Source of the DNA: UBA11606 sp039188975
GTDB taxonomy: Bacteria; Actinomycetota; Acidimicrobiia; Acidimicrobiales; Aldehydirespiratoraceae
DNA: 64,000 nucleotides
Direction of reading: 5' to 3'
Assembly (NCBI GenBank): GCA_039188975.1
Contig: JBCCYT010000003.1
Span: forward strand, 1 to 64,000
The translations under genes and the position numbers were made by a program. Below, in pieces: positions 1-9,455 of this stretch (positions are counted from its first letter, which is position 1; every line of letters begins with the position of its first letter). The notes beneath the pieces were generated by a model. The model saw nothing but the letters and a program-made list of their open reading frames with translations, did not search any database and was not told where the DNA came from.

Positions 1-1131
1 CATCGATGCGATCGTGCCCGGGAACCCGTTCATCACGCATGCGTCGAGATCGCCGATGTCGACGCCGAGCTCGAGCGCTGAGGTGGCGACGATGCCCCGC
101 AGGGAGCCGTCGGCCATCTGGTCTTCGATTGCCCGCCGCTCCTCGGCGAGGTAGCCGGCCCGGTAGGACATGACACTGCGCTTGAGGTGGGCGGGGACCC
201 GCCGACCGATGTCGGCCGCGATCAACTCGGTGCCCTTGCGGCTCTGGCAGAACGTGATCGTGCGATGACCGGAGGTCACGAGCGCGGCGCTGACGGTGCC
301 GACCTCACTGTTCGCCGATGATCGCACGCCCGCTGCGTCGTCGACGACGGGGGGATCGAGCAGCGCAAACCGGCGAGGACCGGTCGGGGATCCGTCGTTG
401 GTGATGGCGGTGACGGGCGCACCGCACAACGCCTCGGCCAAGCGTTCCGGCTGTCCGATCGTGGCCGACGTGAACACAAAGGTGGGGTCGCTGCCGTAGT
501 GGCGACAGATGCGGCGCAACCGGCGCAGGACATGGGCGACGTGGGTGCCGAACACACCGCGCAAGACGTGCAGCTCGTCGATGACGACGACGCGGAGCCG
601 CATGAAGAAGGCATCCCACTTCTCGTGCCGGGGGAGAAGGCCGCCATGCACCATCTCGGGGTTGGTCAGGACAACGTTTGCGTTGTCGCGGATCCACGCT
701 TTCTCTTCTGGGGATGCGTCGCCGTCGTACGCGCCGGCCGCGAGGCCGGGGAGCTGCAGCGCGGTAAGGGTGCGGAGCTGGTCGTGAGCCAACGCCTTCG
801 TGGGGTAGAGCAGCAGTGACGTGCCCGGTTTCACCGGGTCGGCGACGGCTTCGGCGATCGGAACCTGGAAGCACCGAGACTTGCCCGAGGCGGTCCCGGT
901 GGCCACGACGACGTTCTCGCCTCGACGGATCGCATCGATCGCGGCGGCTTGGTGGGTCCAGAACGGCTGTCCGGAGAATGCGTCGGCGACGGACGCCGGA
1001 AGCGGTCGTTCGAGTTCGGCGTGGCGTTCGGCTCGGGCCGCAAGATGCTCGACGTGCACGAGTCGCCCGTCGGCGTGGAGCTCGTCGAGAAGCGCCTCGA
1101 ACGGAGCAGCGGGATCGGACGCGAGCGCCAT
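1..1131 (-). CDS. DEAD/DEAH-box helicase, N-terminal part (runs off the window)
   Basis: Superfamily 2 helicase of the actinobacterial 'DECH/DEAH' type (YprA/TIGR03817-like, usually with a C-terminal DUF1998 region that would lie outside the window). The 377 visible residues start at an ATG whose complement is at 1129-1131. Visible motifs are a Q-motif-like FWTHQAAAI near 57-65, Walker A ATGTASGKS at 77-85, the Walker B variant DELH at 185-188, and SAT at 222-224, followed by the start of the second RecA lobe. The frame is open to the edge. It is divergent from the BldG-like gene, 63 bp away. In Streptomyces a helicase gene is likewise divergent from bldG, so this is conserved order. Substrate is unknown; DNA or RNA unwinding or repair is inferred from the family. 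Family call is confident, role is not. Confidence 0.9.
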   Translation of the reverse strand, partial: MALASDPAAPFEALLDELHADGRLVHVEHLAARAERHAELERPLPASVADAFSGQPFWTHQAAAIDAIRRGENVVVATGTASGKSRCFQVPIAEAVADPVKPGTSLLLYPTKALAHDQLRTLTALQLPGLAAGAYDGDASPEEKAWIRDNANVVLTNPEMVHGGLLPRHEKWDAFFMRLRVVVIDELHVLRGVFGTHVAHVLRRLRRICRHYGSDPTFVFTSATIGQPERLAEALCGAPVTAITNDGSPTGPRRFALLDPPVVDDAAGVRSSANSEVGTVSAALVTSGHRTITFCQSRKGTELIAADIGRRVPAHLKRSVMSYRAGYLAEERRAIEDQMADGSLRGIVATSALELGVDIGDLDACVMNGFPGTIASM

Positions 1132-1194
1132 GGGCCGATGTTACGGGACCCTTGTGACCGAATCACACGCGTGTGGTCCGATACGGTCGATCGG

Positions 1195-1533
1195 GTGGAT
1201 CTCGTCGTGCACCCGCACCGCGACGATGGTTGGACTGTCCTCACCATCGCCGGCGAACTCGACGTCGTCGGCGCGCCTGAACTCCGCCAGCACGTGATGA
1301 AAGAAGTCAGCACCGGCAATCATCACCTGGTGCTCGACCTGTCCGGCGTCGACTATGTCGACTCGTTCGGTCTGGGTGTGCTGGTGGGTGCGCTCAAGCG
1401 GGTTCGGCTCCTCGACGGTGACCTTCGGCTCGTCGTGCCCGGTGATCGGGTCCGCCGGGTGCTGGAGCTCTGCGACCTGGACCGGGTGTTCACCCTTCAT
1501 CGGGACCTCGATTCGGCGATGCTGGTGTCATGA
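1195..1533 (+). CDS. bldG: BldG-like anti-anti-sigma factor (STAS domain)
   Basis: A 112-residue single STAS domain protein. I chose the GTG at 1195 because the product then aligns end to end with Streptomyces BldG, and the phosphorylatable serine of the DSFGLGVLVG motif falls at residue 57, the position known in BldG. An upstream in-frame ATG at 1138 would add 19 residues. Proteins of this family bind anti-sigma kinases when unphosphorylated and are inactivated by phosphorylation of that Ser. The stop overlaps the ATG of the next gene, a RsbW-like ATPase, by 4 bp, so switch and partner are probably co-translated. The symbol is given by homology; target sigma factor and physiological output are unknown. 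Confidence 0.85.
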   Translation: MDLVVHPHRDDGWTVLTIAGELDVVGAPELRQHVMKEVSTGNHHLVLDLSGVDYVDSFGLGVLVGALKRVRLLDGDLRLVVPGDRVRRVLELCDLDRVFTLHRDLDSAMLVS

Positions 1534-1994
1534 CCGAGCCGGTGATCGAGACCCAGCCGGGCCGGCTCGCGTTCGAGATCCCGGCCCGGAGCGACTTCGT
1601 GTCGTTCGCTCGTGTGGTGGTTGCTGCCATGGCCGAACTTCGAGAAGACATCGCGCCGGAGCGCATCGAAGATCTCAAGCTGGCGGTGTCGGAAGCAGTC
1701 ACCAATGCAATCAATGCTCAGCAGCGAGTCGACCGAAATGACCGTATCCAGCTCGAGTGTCAGATCACCGACGACGAGATCGTCGTCGTCATCCATGACC
1801 ACGGTGGCGGGTTCACGAGCGGTGACGTTCCGTCGTTGCCGGAGCCCGATCATCCCGACCGTTTGCTCCACGAATCGGGCCTCGGACTTCATCTGATGTC
1901 GATGCTCGCCGACGAGAGTGAGGTCTCTCCTGGCGACGACGGCACTGACGTCAAACTGGTGGTCTACTCCGCCAGACGTCGCCGCAACGGATAG
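1530..1994 (+). CDS. RsbW-like anti-sigma factor / serine protein kinase
   Basis: 154 residues forming one GHKL (HATPase_c_2) fold. The N-box is SEAVTNAI, the G1 box is HDHGGGF, and the G2 region is SGLGLHLMSML. These are the ATP-binding elements of anti-sigma kinases such as RsbW and SpoIIAB. It should bind the STAS protein encoded just upstream (4-bp ATGA overlap) and phosphorylate its serine, releasing or sequestering a sigma factor. This matches the Streptomyces arrangement in which bldG is followed by an anti-sigma gene. No sigma factor of the SigB/SigF type is in the window, so the target is elsewhere. The gap to topA is short and holds no obvious terminator. Confidence 0.85.
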   Translation: MTEPVIETQPGRLAFEIPARSDFVSFARVVVAAMAELREDIAPERIEDLKLAVSEAVTNAINAQQRVDRNDRIQLECQITDDEIVVVIHDHGGGFTSGDVPSLPEPDHPDRLLHESGLGLHLMSMLADESEVSPGDDGTDVKLVVYSARRRRNG

Positions 1995-2082
1995 GCGGCG
2001 CTACCTTCCAGGCGGGAGGTGCTCCACACTGGAGCGCACGACCGTCCCACCCAACCGCCCACGAACCTGCGGAGTTGCCCTG

Positions 2083-4848
<2,766 letters not shown>

Positions 4849-4898
4849 TCGATGCGTGCGGTGTCAACCGCGGGCGGTGGTTGTCTACGGTGGGATCC

Positions 4899-6365
4899 GT
4901 GACCCCCTCGTCTCGTAGCTCTGAGCGCATGCAGGATGCGGTCAATGCGACCCAGCCGAGCGGGCGAATCGACTCGTTTTTTGGTTCGTGGGCCTTCTTC
5001 AAGCTGTGGATCGCCCAGGTCATCTCCGCGACCGGCGACTGGCTCGGTCTGATCGCGATCATCTCGCTCGCCAGCCGGATCAGCGAGGAGTCAGAGGGCA
5101 CCGCAATCGCGCTCGTGCTCGGCGCCCGGATCGCCCCAGGTTTCTTCCTCGCGACGGCGGCGGGCGTCATCGTCGATCGGCTCGACCGCAAACAGGTGAT
5201 GGTCTTCTGCGACATCGGCCGGGCGCTCGTGATGTTCGCGTTGCCCTGGGTCGACAGTCTCGCCGGTTTGATCATCGCGTCGTTCATCCTCGAGATCCTC
5301 ACGATGCTGTGGTCGCCGGCAAAGGAAGCGGTGGTGCCGAACCTGGTGCCGAAGGAGAAGTTGACGACCGCGAACTCGCTGAACGTTGCGGCGGCGTACG
5401 GCATGTTTCCGGTCGCGGCCGGGATTGCGGCGCTGCTTGCCAAACTCTCGAGCGGCTTCGCCGACGAGGGCTGGGTCGACACGTGGCACTTCAACGAGGA
5501 GGGCCTGGCGTTCTATGTGAACGGCATCTCGTTCATTGCGACCGCTCTCATCATCTGGAACATCCACTGGATTCGGCGCACCCGAGAGGAACGCCGATCG
5601 GGCGAACGGGGCAGTTGGGATCTCGGTGGTGCGGTTCGGGAGCTGCGGGAGGGGTGGCGCTACATCGCCGTGAACCCGATTGTGCGAGCGGTCAACATCG
5701 GGCTGGCAACCGGGGTGATCGGCGGTGGCATGCTCGTGCCGCTCGGGGCGATTTTCGTCGACGAGGTGATCTCGGGCGAGGGCGCTGATTTCAACCTCGT
5801 GCTGTTTGCGTTGGGCACCGGCATGGCGGGCGGCGTCGTGATGGCTTCGGTCTTCCAGAACCGCATCAATCGGTCCCGGGTGTTCCCCTTTGCGCTGCTC
5901 GTCGCCGGTGGCGCGTTGCTCGTTGCTGCGTCCGGGTCGGTTCTGTCGATCGTCGTGCCTGCCATCGCGGTTGTGGGTTTCGCAGCGGGACCGATCTATG
6001 TCCTGGGGTTCACGCTGTTGCACGAGAACGTCGATGATGAGCTGCGAGGCCGGATCTTTGCGTCGCTTCTCGTCCTCGTTCGGTTCTGTGTCTTGTTGGC
6101 GTTGGCGATCGCGCCTGCGCTCTCGGAGGTGCTTGACGGGGTGAGTAACTCGTTGTGGGACCGTGACATCTCGTTCGGTGACCTGTCGATCTTCGTGCCG
6201 GGTGTGCGGCTGACAATGTGGTTGTCCGCCATCATCATCATGCTTGCCGGGTTGTTGGCGATGATGAGTTTGCGGGCCGGGTCAGGTGCGTTCGTGAGCG
6301 GCGCCGCCTTCGTCGATGACGAACCCGCCGATCGAGATCGACCGGGAAACGAGTCTCGATCGTGA
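4899..6365 (+). CDS. MFS transporter
   Basis: Integral membrane protein of about 488 residues with alternating hydrophobic segments typical of major facilitator (MFS_3-like) carriers. The first helix region begins around FFGSWAFFKLWIAQ and is followed by the loop DRLDRKQVM, which corresponds to the conserved cytoplasmic loop 2-3. The middle loop (RRTREERR) is basic and cytoplasmic. The start is uncertain: TTG 4881, GTG 4899 and ATG 4929 are all in frame, and I use GTG 4899 because GGTGGGA lies just upstream. The stop overlaps the GTG of tmk by 4 bp, so it belongs to the topA-tmk-holB transcription unit. Substrate cannot be read from sequence; drug or metabolite export is the usual guess. Confidence 0.85.
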   Translation: MTPSSRSSERMQDAVNATQPSGRIDSFFGSWAFFKLWIAQVISATGDWLGLIAIISLASRISEESEGTAIALVLGARIAPGFFLATAAGVIVDRLDRKQVMVFCDIGRALVMFALPWVDSLAGLIIASFILEILTMLWSPAKEAVVPNLVPKEKLTTANSLNVAAAYGMFPVAAGIAALLAKLSSGFADEGWVDTWHFNEEGLAFYVNGISFIATALIIWNIHWIRRTREERRSGERGSWDLGGAVRELREGWRYIAVNPIVRAVNIGLATGVIGGGMLVPLGAIFVDEVISGEGADFNLVLFALGTGMAGGVVMASVFQNRINRSRVFPFALLVAGGALLVAASGSVLSIVVPAIAVVGFAAGPIYVLGFTLLHENVDDELRGRIFASLLVLVRFCVLLALAIAPALSEVLDGVSNSLWDRDISFGDLSIFVPGVRLTMWLSAIIIMLAGLLAMMSLRAGSGAFVSGAAFVDDEPADRDRPGNESRS

Positions 6366-6970
6366 GCGGCCGGCTGATTGTTTTCGAGGGCGCTGACGCA
6401 TCTGGCAAGTCAACCCAGGCCCGCCGCCTTGCGATGCGACTCGATGCGGAGTTGACGTTTCAGTTCGGCGCCACCGCGATCGGCGGTGCGATCCGCTCGA
6501 TTCTGCTCGACCCGGACCATGTCGATCTCGACGATCGCGCGGAGGCGTTGCTGGTGATCGCCGACAAGGCGCAACATGTCGCGGAGATCGTCGGTCCGGC
6601 GTTGGCGCGAGGGGAGACGGTTGTGTCGGATCGGTTCACCGCCTCTACGAGTGCATACCAGGGCTATGGCCGTGGCCTGGATCGCGGTGAACTCGACGCG
6701 ATGATGCGGTTTGCGACTCATGGCATCGAACCAGACCTCACGGTCTTGTTGGATGTGCCGTGGTCGGTCGCACGGGCCCGTCTCGGTGAGCAGATGGATC
6801 GCATCGAAGGGGCAGGAGCGGACTTCCACACCCGGGTCCGCGAGGGGTATCTGGAGATGGCAGCCGCCGACCCGGATCGGTGGGTGGTGGTCGATGCCGG
6901 CGGGTCGCTCGACGACGTCGCGGCGCGGGTCGACGCCGCGGTCGACGGCTGGTTGGCGGCCAACCTGTGA
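6362..6970 (+). CDS. tmk: Thymidylate kinase, divergent
   Basis: 202 residues, phosphorylates dTMP to dTDP. The P-loop is GADASGKS at 10-17. The DR motif is SDRFTASTSAYQG, and the lid region carries LDVPWSVARARL and MDRIEG. The GTG start overlaps the upstream stop by 4 bp, and the stop overlaps the holB start by 4 bp, so the three are translationally coupled. Oddity: the usual REPGGT loop that places the catalytic Arg and contacts the nucleotide is replaced by QFGATAIGGAIR, closer in shape to the FPRYG-type loop of mycobacterial enzymes but without its Arg. Function is inferred from the rest of the fold and from the holB neighbour. Confidence 0.92.
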   Translation: MSGRLIVFEGADASGKSTQARRLAMRLDAELTFQFGATAIGGAIRSILLDPDHVDLDDRAEALLVIADKAQHVAEIVGPALARGETVVSDRFTASTSAYQGYGRGLDRGELDAMMRFATHGIEPDLTVLLDVPWSVARARLGEQMDRIEGAGADFHTRVREGYLEMAAADPDRWVVVDAGGSLDDVAARVDAAVDGWLAANL

Positions 6971-8025
6971 CCGTCGCGACGGAACCGTGGGCCTCGATTG
7001 TCGGTCAGGCTGATGCAGTTCGCCGACTCCAGGCTGCGGTTGGCGCGCCGGTTCACGCCTATCTCTTCGTCGGGCCTTCGGGCGCAGGCAAGTTGCATGC
7101 CGCCAAGGTGTTTGCTGGCGAGTTGCTTGCGGCGGCCGACCCTGAGCACGCCGAACGACATCGCCGGTTGGCCACGGGTGAGGGCCATGCCGACGTCCAT
7201 GTGCTGAACCCGGCGGGCAACAGTCTTCGTCGAGACGAAGAGGCTGAACCGTTGATCGTGCAGGCGAGCCGGTCGCCGGTGGAAGGAAATCGGAAGGTCC
7301 TGGTGGTCAATCGCTTTCATACTGCGACACCGGCGGCGGCTGCGTCGTTGTTGAAGACGATCGAGGAACCTCCCGCAACGTCGATCTTTGTCTTGCTCGC
7401 CGAGGATGTGCCGCCGGAACACATCACGATCGAGAGCCGGTGCACCCGGGTCGACTTTCCGCCGGTCGCGGTGGAGGCGATCGCCGACGCGCTCGTTGCG
7501 GAGGGGGTTGTGGGTTCGGAGCAAGCGCCGATCGTCGCTCAGGCTGCGGCGGGCAGCGTTGAACGAGCGCGGACGTTGGCGTCTGATGAACGGCTGGTCG
7601 CTCGTCGTGACGCCTGGTGGTCGATCCCCGATCGGCTCGATGGGTCGGGCGCGGCGGTGGCGGTGATGGTCGAAGAGGTGCGTGGGCTGATCGACGACGC
7701 GAGCGCGAGCAAGGTCAAGCAGCATGATGCGGAGCTCGAGGCGCTCGATGCCCGAGAGGAGCAGCTCGGCACTCGTGGATCGGGGCGCAAGGATCTTGAG
7801 GCTCGGCATCGTCGTGAGTTGCGACAGTTTCGTACCGAGGAGCTGCGTTTCGGTTTGTCGACGCTGGCGTTGCGCTATCGAGAGGCGATCGTGGCCGATC
7901 CTGACCGCAGAAACATGTTGGGTGCGATCGACTCGTTGCGCGACACCCAGGATGCGCTGGTGCGCAATCCCAACGAAGCGCTTGCCCTTCAGGCCCTCCT
8001 CCTTCGGTTGCCGACGCTGGGGTAG
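6967..8025 (+). CDS. holB: DNA polymerase III delta' subunit
   Basis: 352-residue clamp-loader AAA+ subunit. The GTG at 6967 overlaps the tmk stop. An intact Walker A-like GPSGAGK is at 36-42, the segment SLLKTIEEPPATSIFVLL matches the delta'/gamma core, and the SRC motif is present as ESRCTRV. Unlike most delta' and gamma proteins it has no cysteine zinc module between Walker A and the IEEPP segment; the place where CxxC pairs normally sit reads HAERHRRLATGEGHADVHV. The C-terminal half carries a long charged helical region with DAREEQLGTRG. The last gene of the topA-tmk-holB unit, followed after 44 bp by tRNA-Thr. Confidence 0.92.
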   Translation: MTVATEPWASIVGQADAVRRLQAAVGAPVHAYLFVGPSGAGKLHAAKVFAGELLAAADPEHAERHRRLATGEGHADVHVLNPAGNSLRRDEEAEPLIVQASRSPVEGNRKVLVVNRFHTATPAAAASLLKTIEEPPATSIFVLLAEDVPPEHITIESRCTRVDFPPVAVEAIADALVAEGVVGSEQAPIVAQAAAGSVERARTLASDERLVARRDAWWSIPDRLDGSGAAVAVMVEEVRGLIDDASASKVKQHDAELEALDAREEQLGTRGSGRKDLEARHRRELRQFRTEELRFGLSTLALRYREAIVADPDRRNMLGAIDSLRDTQDALVRNPNEALALQALLLRLPTLG

Positions 8026-8069
8026 CCAGGGAGGATCACGCCGCTTGGTTTGGTACCGTTCGATACCCC

Positions 8070-8145
8070 GCCCGAGTAGCTCAGTTGGTAGAGCGACGCT
8101 CTCGTAAAGCGTAGGTCAGGAGTTCAATTCTCCTCTCGGGCTCCA
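8070..8145 (+). tRNA. tRNA-Thr (anticodon CGT)
   Basis: Full cloverleaf: acceptor GCCCGAG/CTCGGGC, D arm GCTC/GAGC with AGTTGGTA loop, anticodon stem ACGCT/AGCGT with loop CTCGTAA (anticodon CGT, reads ACG), T arm AGGAG/CTCCT with TTCAATT loop. Discriminator T at 8142 and an encoded CCA at 8143-8145. No intron or long variable arm. Confidence 0.97.
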
Positions 8146-8163
8146 GTCTCAACAGGAGGTCCT

Positions 8164-8742
8164 GTGGCCGATCAAGCCACGTTCGCAGAGGACGCAATGC
8201 CGTTGATGGACGGCCTCTACTCCGCGGCGATGCGCATGACCCGAAACGCTTCTGACGCGGAGGATCTCGTCCAGGAGACGTTTCTCAAGGCGTATCGGGC
8301 GTATGAGCGGTTCGAGGCCGGTACCAACTTGAAGGCGTGGATGTACCGCATCCTCACCAACAGTTACATCAACGAGTACCGCAAGAAGCAGCGGCGACCC
8401 GATGAGACCGACCTCGACGATGTTGAAGATCTCTACCTGTATCGCCGGCTCGGCGGGGCGGAGAGTGCGACGCTCAGCCGCTCGGCCGAGGACGAGTTGA
8501 TGGAGCTGTTTGGCGAAGACGAGGTGAAGGTCGCGCTCGAGGACCTGCCGGAGCATTACCGGTTGCCGATTCTCTTGGCCGATGTCGAGGGTTTTGCGTA
8601 CAAGGAAATCGCGGAGATCCTCGATGTGCCGATCGGCACCGTGATGTCTCGTCTGCATCGTGGAAGAAAGCAGCTGCGGAAGCGGTTGTATGCCTTCGCC
8701 GAGGAGCACCGGCTCCTCCCCGACCCCGAGCCCGTGTCATGA
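8164..8742 (+). CDS. sigR: ECF RNA polymerase sigma factor, SigR/SigH type
   Basis: 192 residues. Region 2 is complete (MRMTRNASDAEDLVQETF, then FLKAYRAYERF) and region 4 ends with the helix-turn-helix YKEIAEILDVPIGTVMSRLH. The acidic linker DETDLDDVEDLYLYRRL between them is typical of the SigR/SigH (ECF12) group that answers thiol-oxidative stress in actinobacteria. The GTG start has a strong AGGAGG 5 bp upstream. The stop overlaps the next ATG by 4 bp, and that product is a small Cys-rich RsrA-like protein, the standard partner arrangement. A promoter matching the SigR consensus lies at 9065-9091. Symbol given by homology and context. Confidence 0.88.
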   Translation: MADQATFAEDAMPLMDGLYSAAMRMTRNASDAEDLVQETFLKAYRAYERFEAGTNLKAWMYRILTNSYINEYRKKQRRPDETDLDDVEDLYLYRRLGGAESATLSRSAEDELMELFGEDEVKVALEDLPEHYRLPILLADVEGFAYKEIAEILDVPIGTVMSRLHRGRKQLRKRLYAFAEEHRLLPDPEPVS

Positions 8743-9005
8743 CAAACCCGATCGACGATTTCGCATCCGCCGACTGTGGCCAGAACAGTCCGTGCGTTTC
8801 GCAGTTCCTCGATGAGTGTCCACAGAACATGGAGTGCCAGGAGGTCATCCAGGCGCTGGTCGCCAAGTGCGGCACCTGCAGCGATTCGTACACGTTCGAG
8901 ATGCGGGTGCGGACGGTGGTTTCGAAGCGGTGTTCTGATGAGGTGCCTGATGCATTGAAGGCGAAGATCTTCATGGCGCTGCAGCAGGTTCGCGACGAAC
9001 GCTGA
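8739..9005 (+). CDS. RsrA-like Cys-rich anti-sigma factor
   Basis: 88 residues, co-translated with the SigR-like factor (ATGA overlap). RsrA proteins hold SigR inactive through a zinc-bound HX3CX2C motif and let go when their thiols are oxidised. The end of this protein matches RsrA well: KCGTC, then a helix, VSKRC, VPDALKAKIF. There are seven cysteines (13, 19, 27, 33, 44, 47, 65). The zinc-motif His four residues before Cys44 is absent; that position is Leu in ALVAKCGTC. Either another Cys supplies the ligand or the switch works without the canonical zinc site. Family call rests on position plus the C-terminal match. Confidence 0.78.
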   Translation: MTNPIDDFASADCGQNSPCVSQFLDECPQNMECQEVIQALVAKCGTCSDSYTFEMRVRTVVSKRCSDEVPDALKAKIFMALQQVRDER

Positions 9006-9064
9006 TCAGCTTCAGCCGCGATCGTGGCGATCTGTGATGCCTATGTGACATTTCGGTGTCGGGT

Positions 9065-9091
9065 GGAACTAAACGGGCCACTCGCTCCGTT
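9065..9091 (+). promoter_or_regulatory. Candidate SigR/SigH-type promoter
   Basis: GGAAC at 9065-9069 and GTT at 9089-9091 with a 19-bp spacer, matching the known SigR/SigH pattern GGAA(T/C)-N18/19-GTT. Transcription would begin close to the ATG at 9101, giving a leaderless or nearly leaderless message. It sits beside the sigR-like gene, which supports the call; the motif is short, so chance is possible. Confidence 0.5.
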
Positions 9092-9100
9092 ATTGCGGGC

Positions 9101-9280
9101 ATGCGGGTTATCGGAGAGAAATTCACCAGTATCGAACGCAACCTCCCCGTGATGGATGAGGGCCGGGTGTGCCTGGAAACCGACTGTGAGACGAAGCTGA
9201 GTCGGTACAACGATCAGGAGTACTGCTCGTTGCATGCGCCGATGGTCGTCCCCCGGATGCGAGGCAAGGTCCTCGACTGA
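9101..9280 (+). CDS. Small Cys/His protein, putative zinc knuckle
   Basis: 59 residues from ATG 9101 (an in-frame GTG at 9056 lies upstream of the putative promoter and is rejected). The core VCLETDCETKLSRYND followed by QEYCSLH has the spacing C-x4-C-x13-C-x2-H, which looks like a one-zinc fold. Small actinobacterial proteins with a C..GC...LS.YN.....C..H pattern are common but, as far as I know, uncharacterised. The C-terminal VLD and the stop codon are encoded by the first unit of the tandem repeat that follows. The candidate SigR-type promoter suggests induction by thiol stress; that is inference. Confidence 0.65.
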   Translation: MRVIGEKFTSIERNLPVMDEGRVCLETDCETKLSRYNDQEYCSLHAPMVVPRMRGKVLD

Positions 9281-9369
9281 GAGGACGGTGTTGAGGTCCT
9301 CGACTGAGAGGACGGTGTTGAGGTCCTCGACTGAGAGGACGGTGTTGAGGTCCTCGACTGAGAGGACGG
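9267..9369 (+). repeat. 27-bp tandem repeat, 3.8 copies, each a hairpin
   Basis: Four head-to-tail copies starting at 9267, 9294, 9321 and 9348; the last is cut after 22 bp. Three are identical by eye. Each unit contains GTCCTC, a 6-nt loop GACTGA, and GAGGAC, so each can fold into a 6-bp hairpin; GAGGAC of one unit can also pair with GTCCTC of the next. The first copy overlaps the 3' end of the small Cys gene. There is no T-tract, so it is not a classic terminator. 27 bp is a multiple of three, so every unit re-creates the same VLD-stop end. Confidence 0.9.
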
Positions 9370-9455
9370 GTGGGTCGAACGGCTCATGAAGGTCGTGACT
9401 TGAACCGCACCGCCCGGCTCTTCTGTGGTCGTGCGGGCCAGCCGATGCTGCGGGG

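Noticed and set aside
9267..9369. CRISPR array
   Set aside because: The copies are directly adjacent, with no unique spacers and no cas genes nearby.
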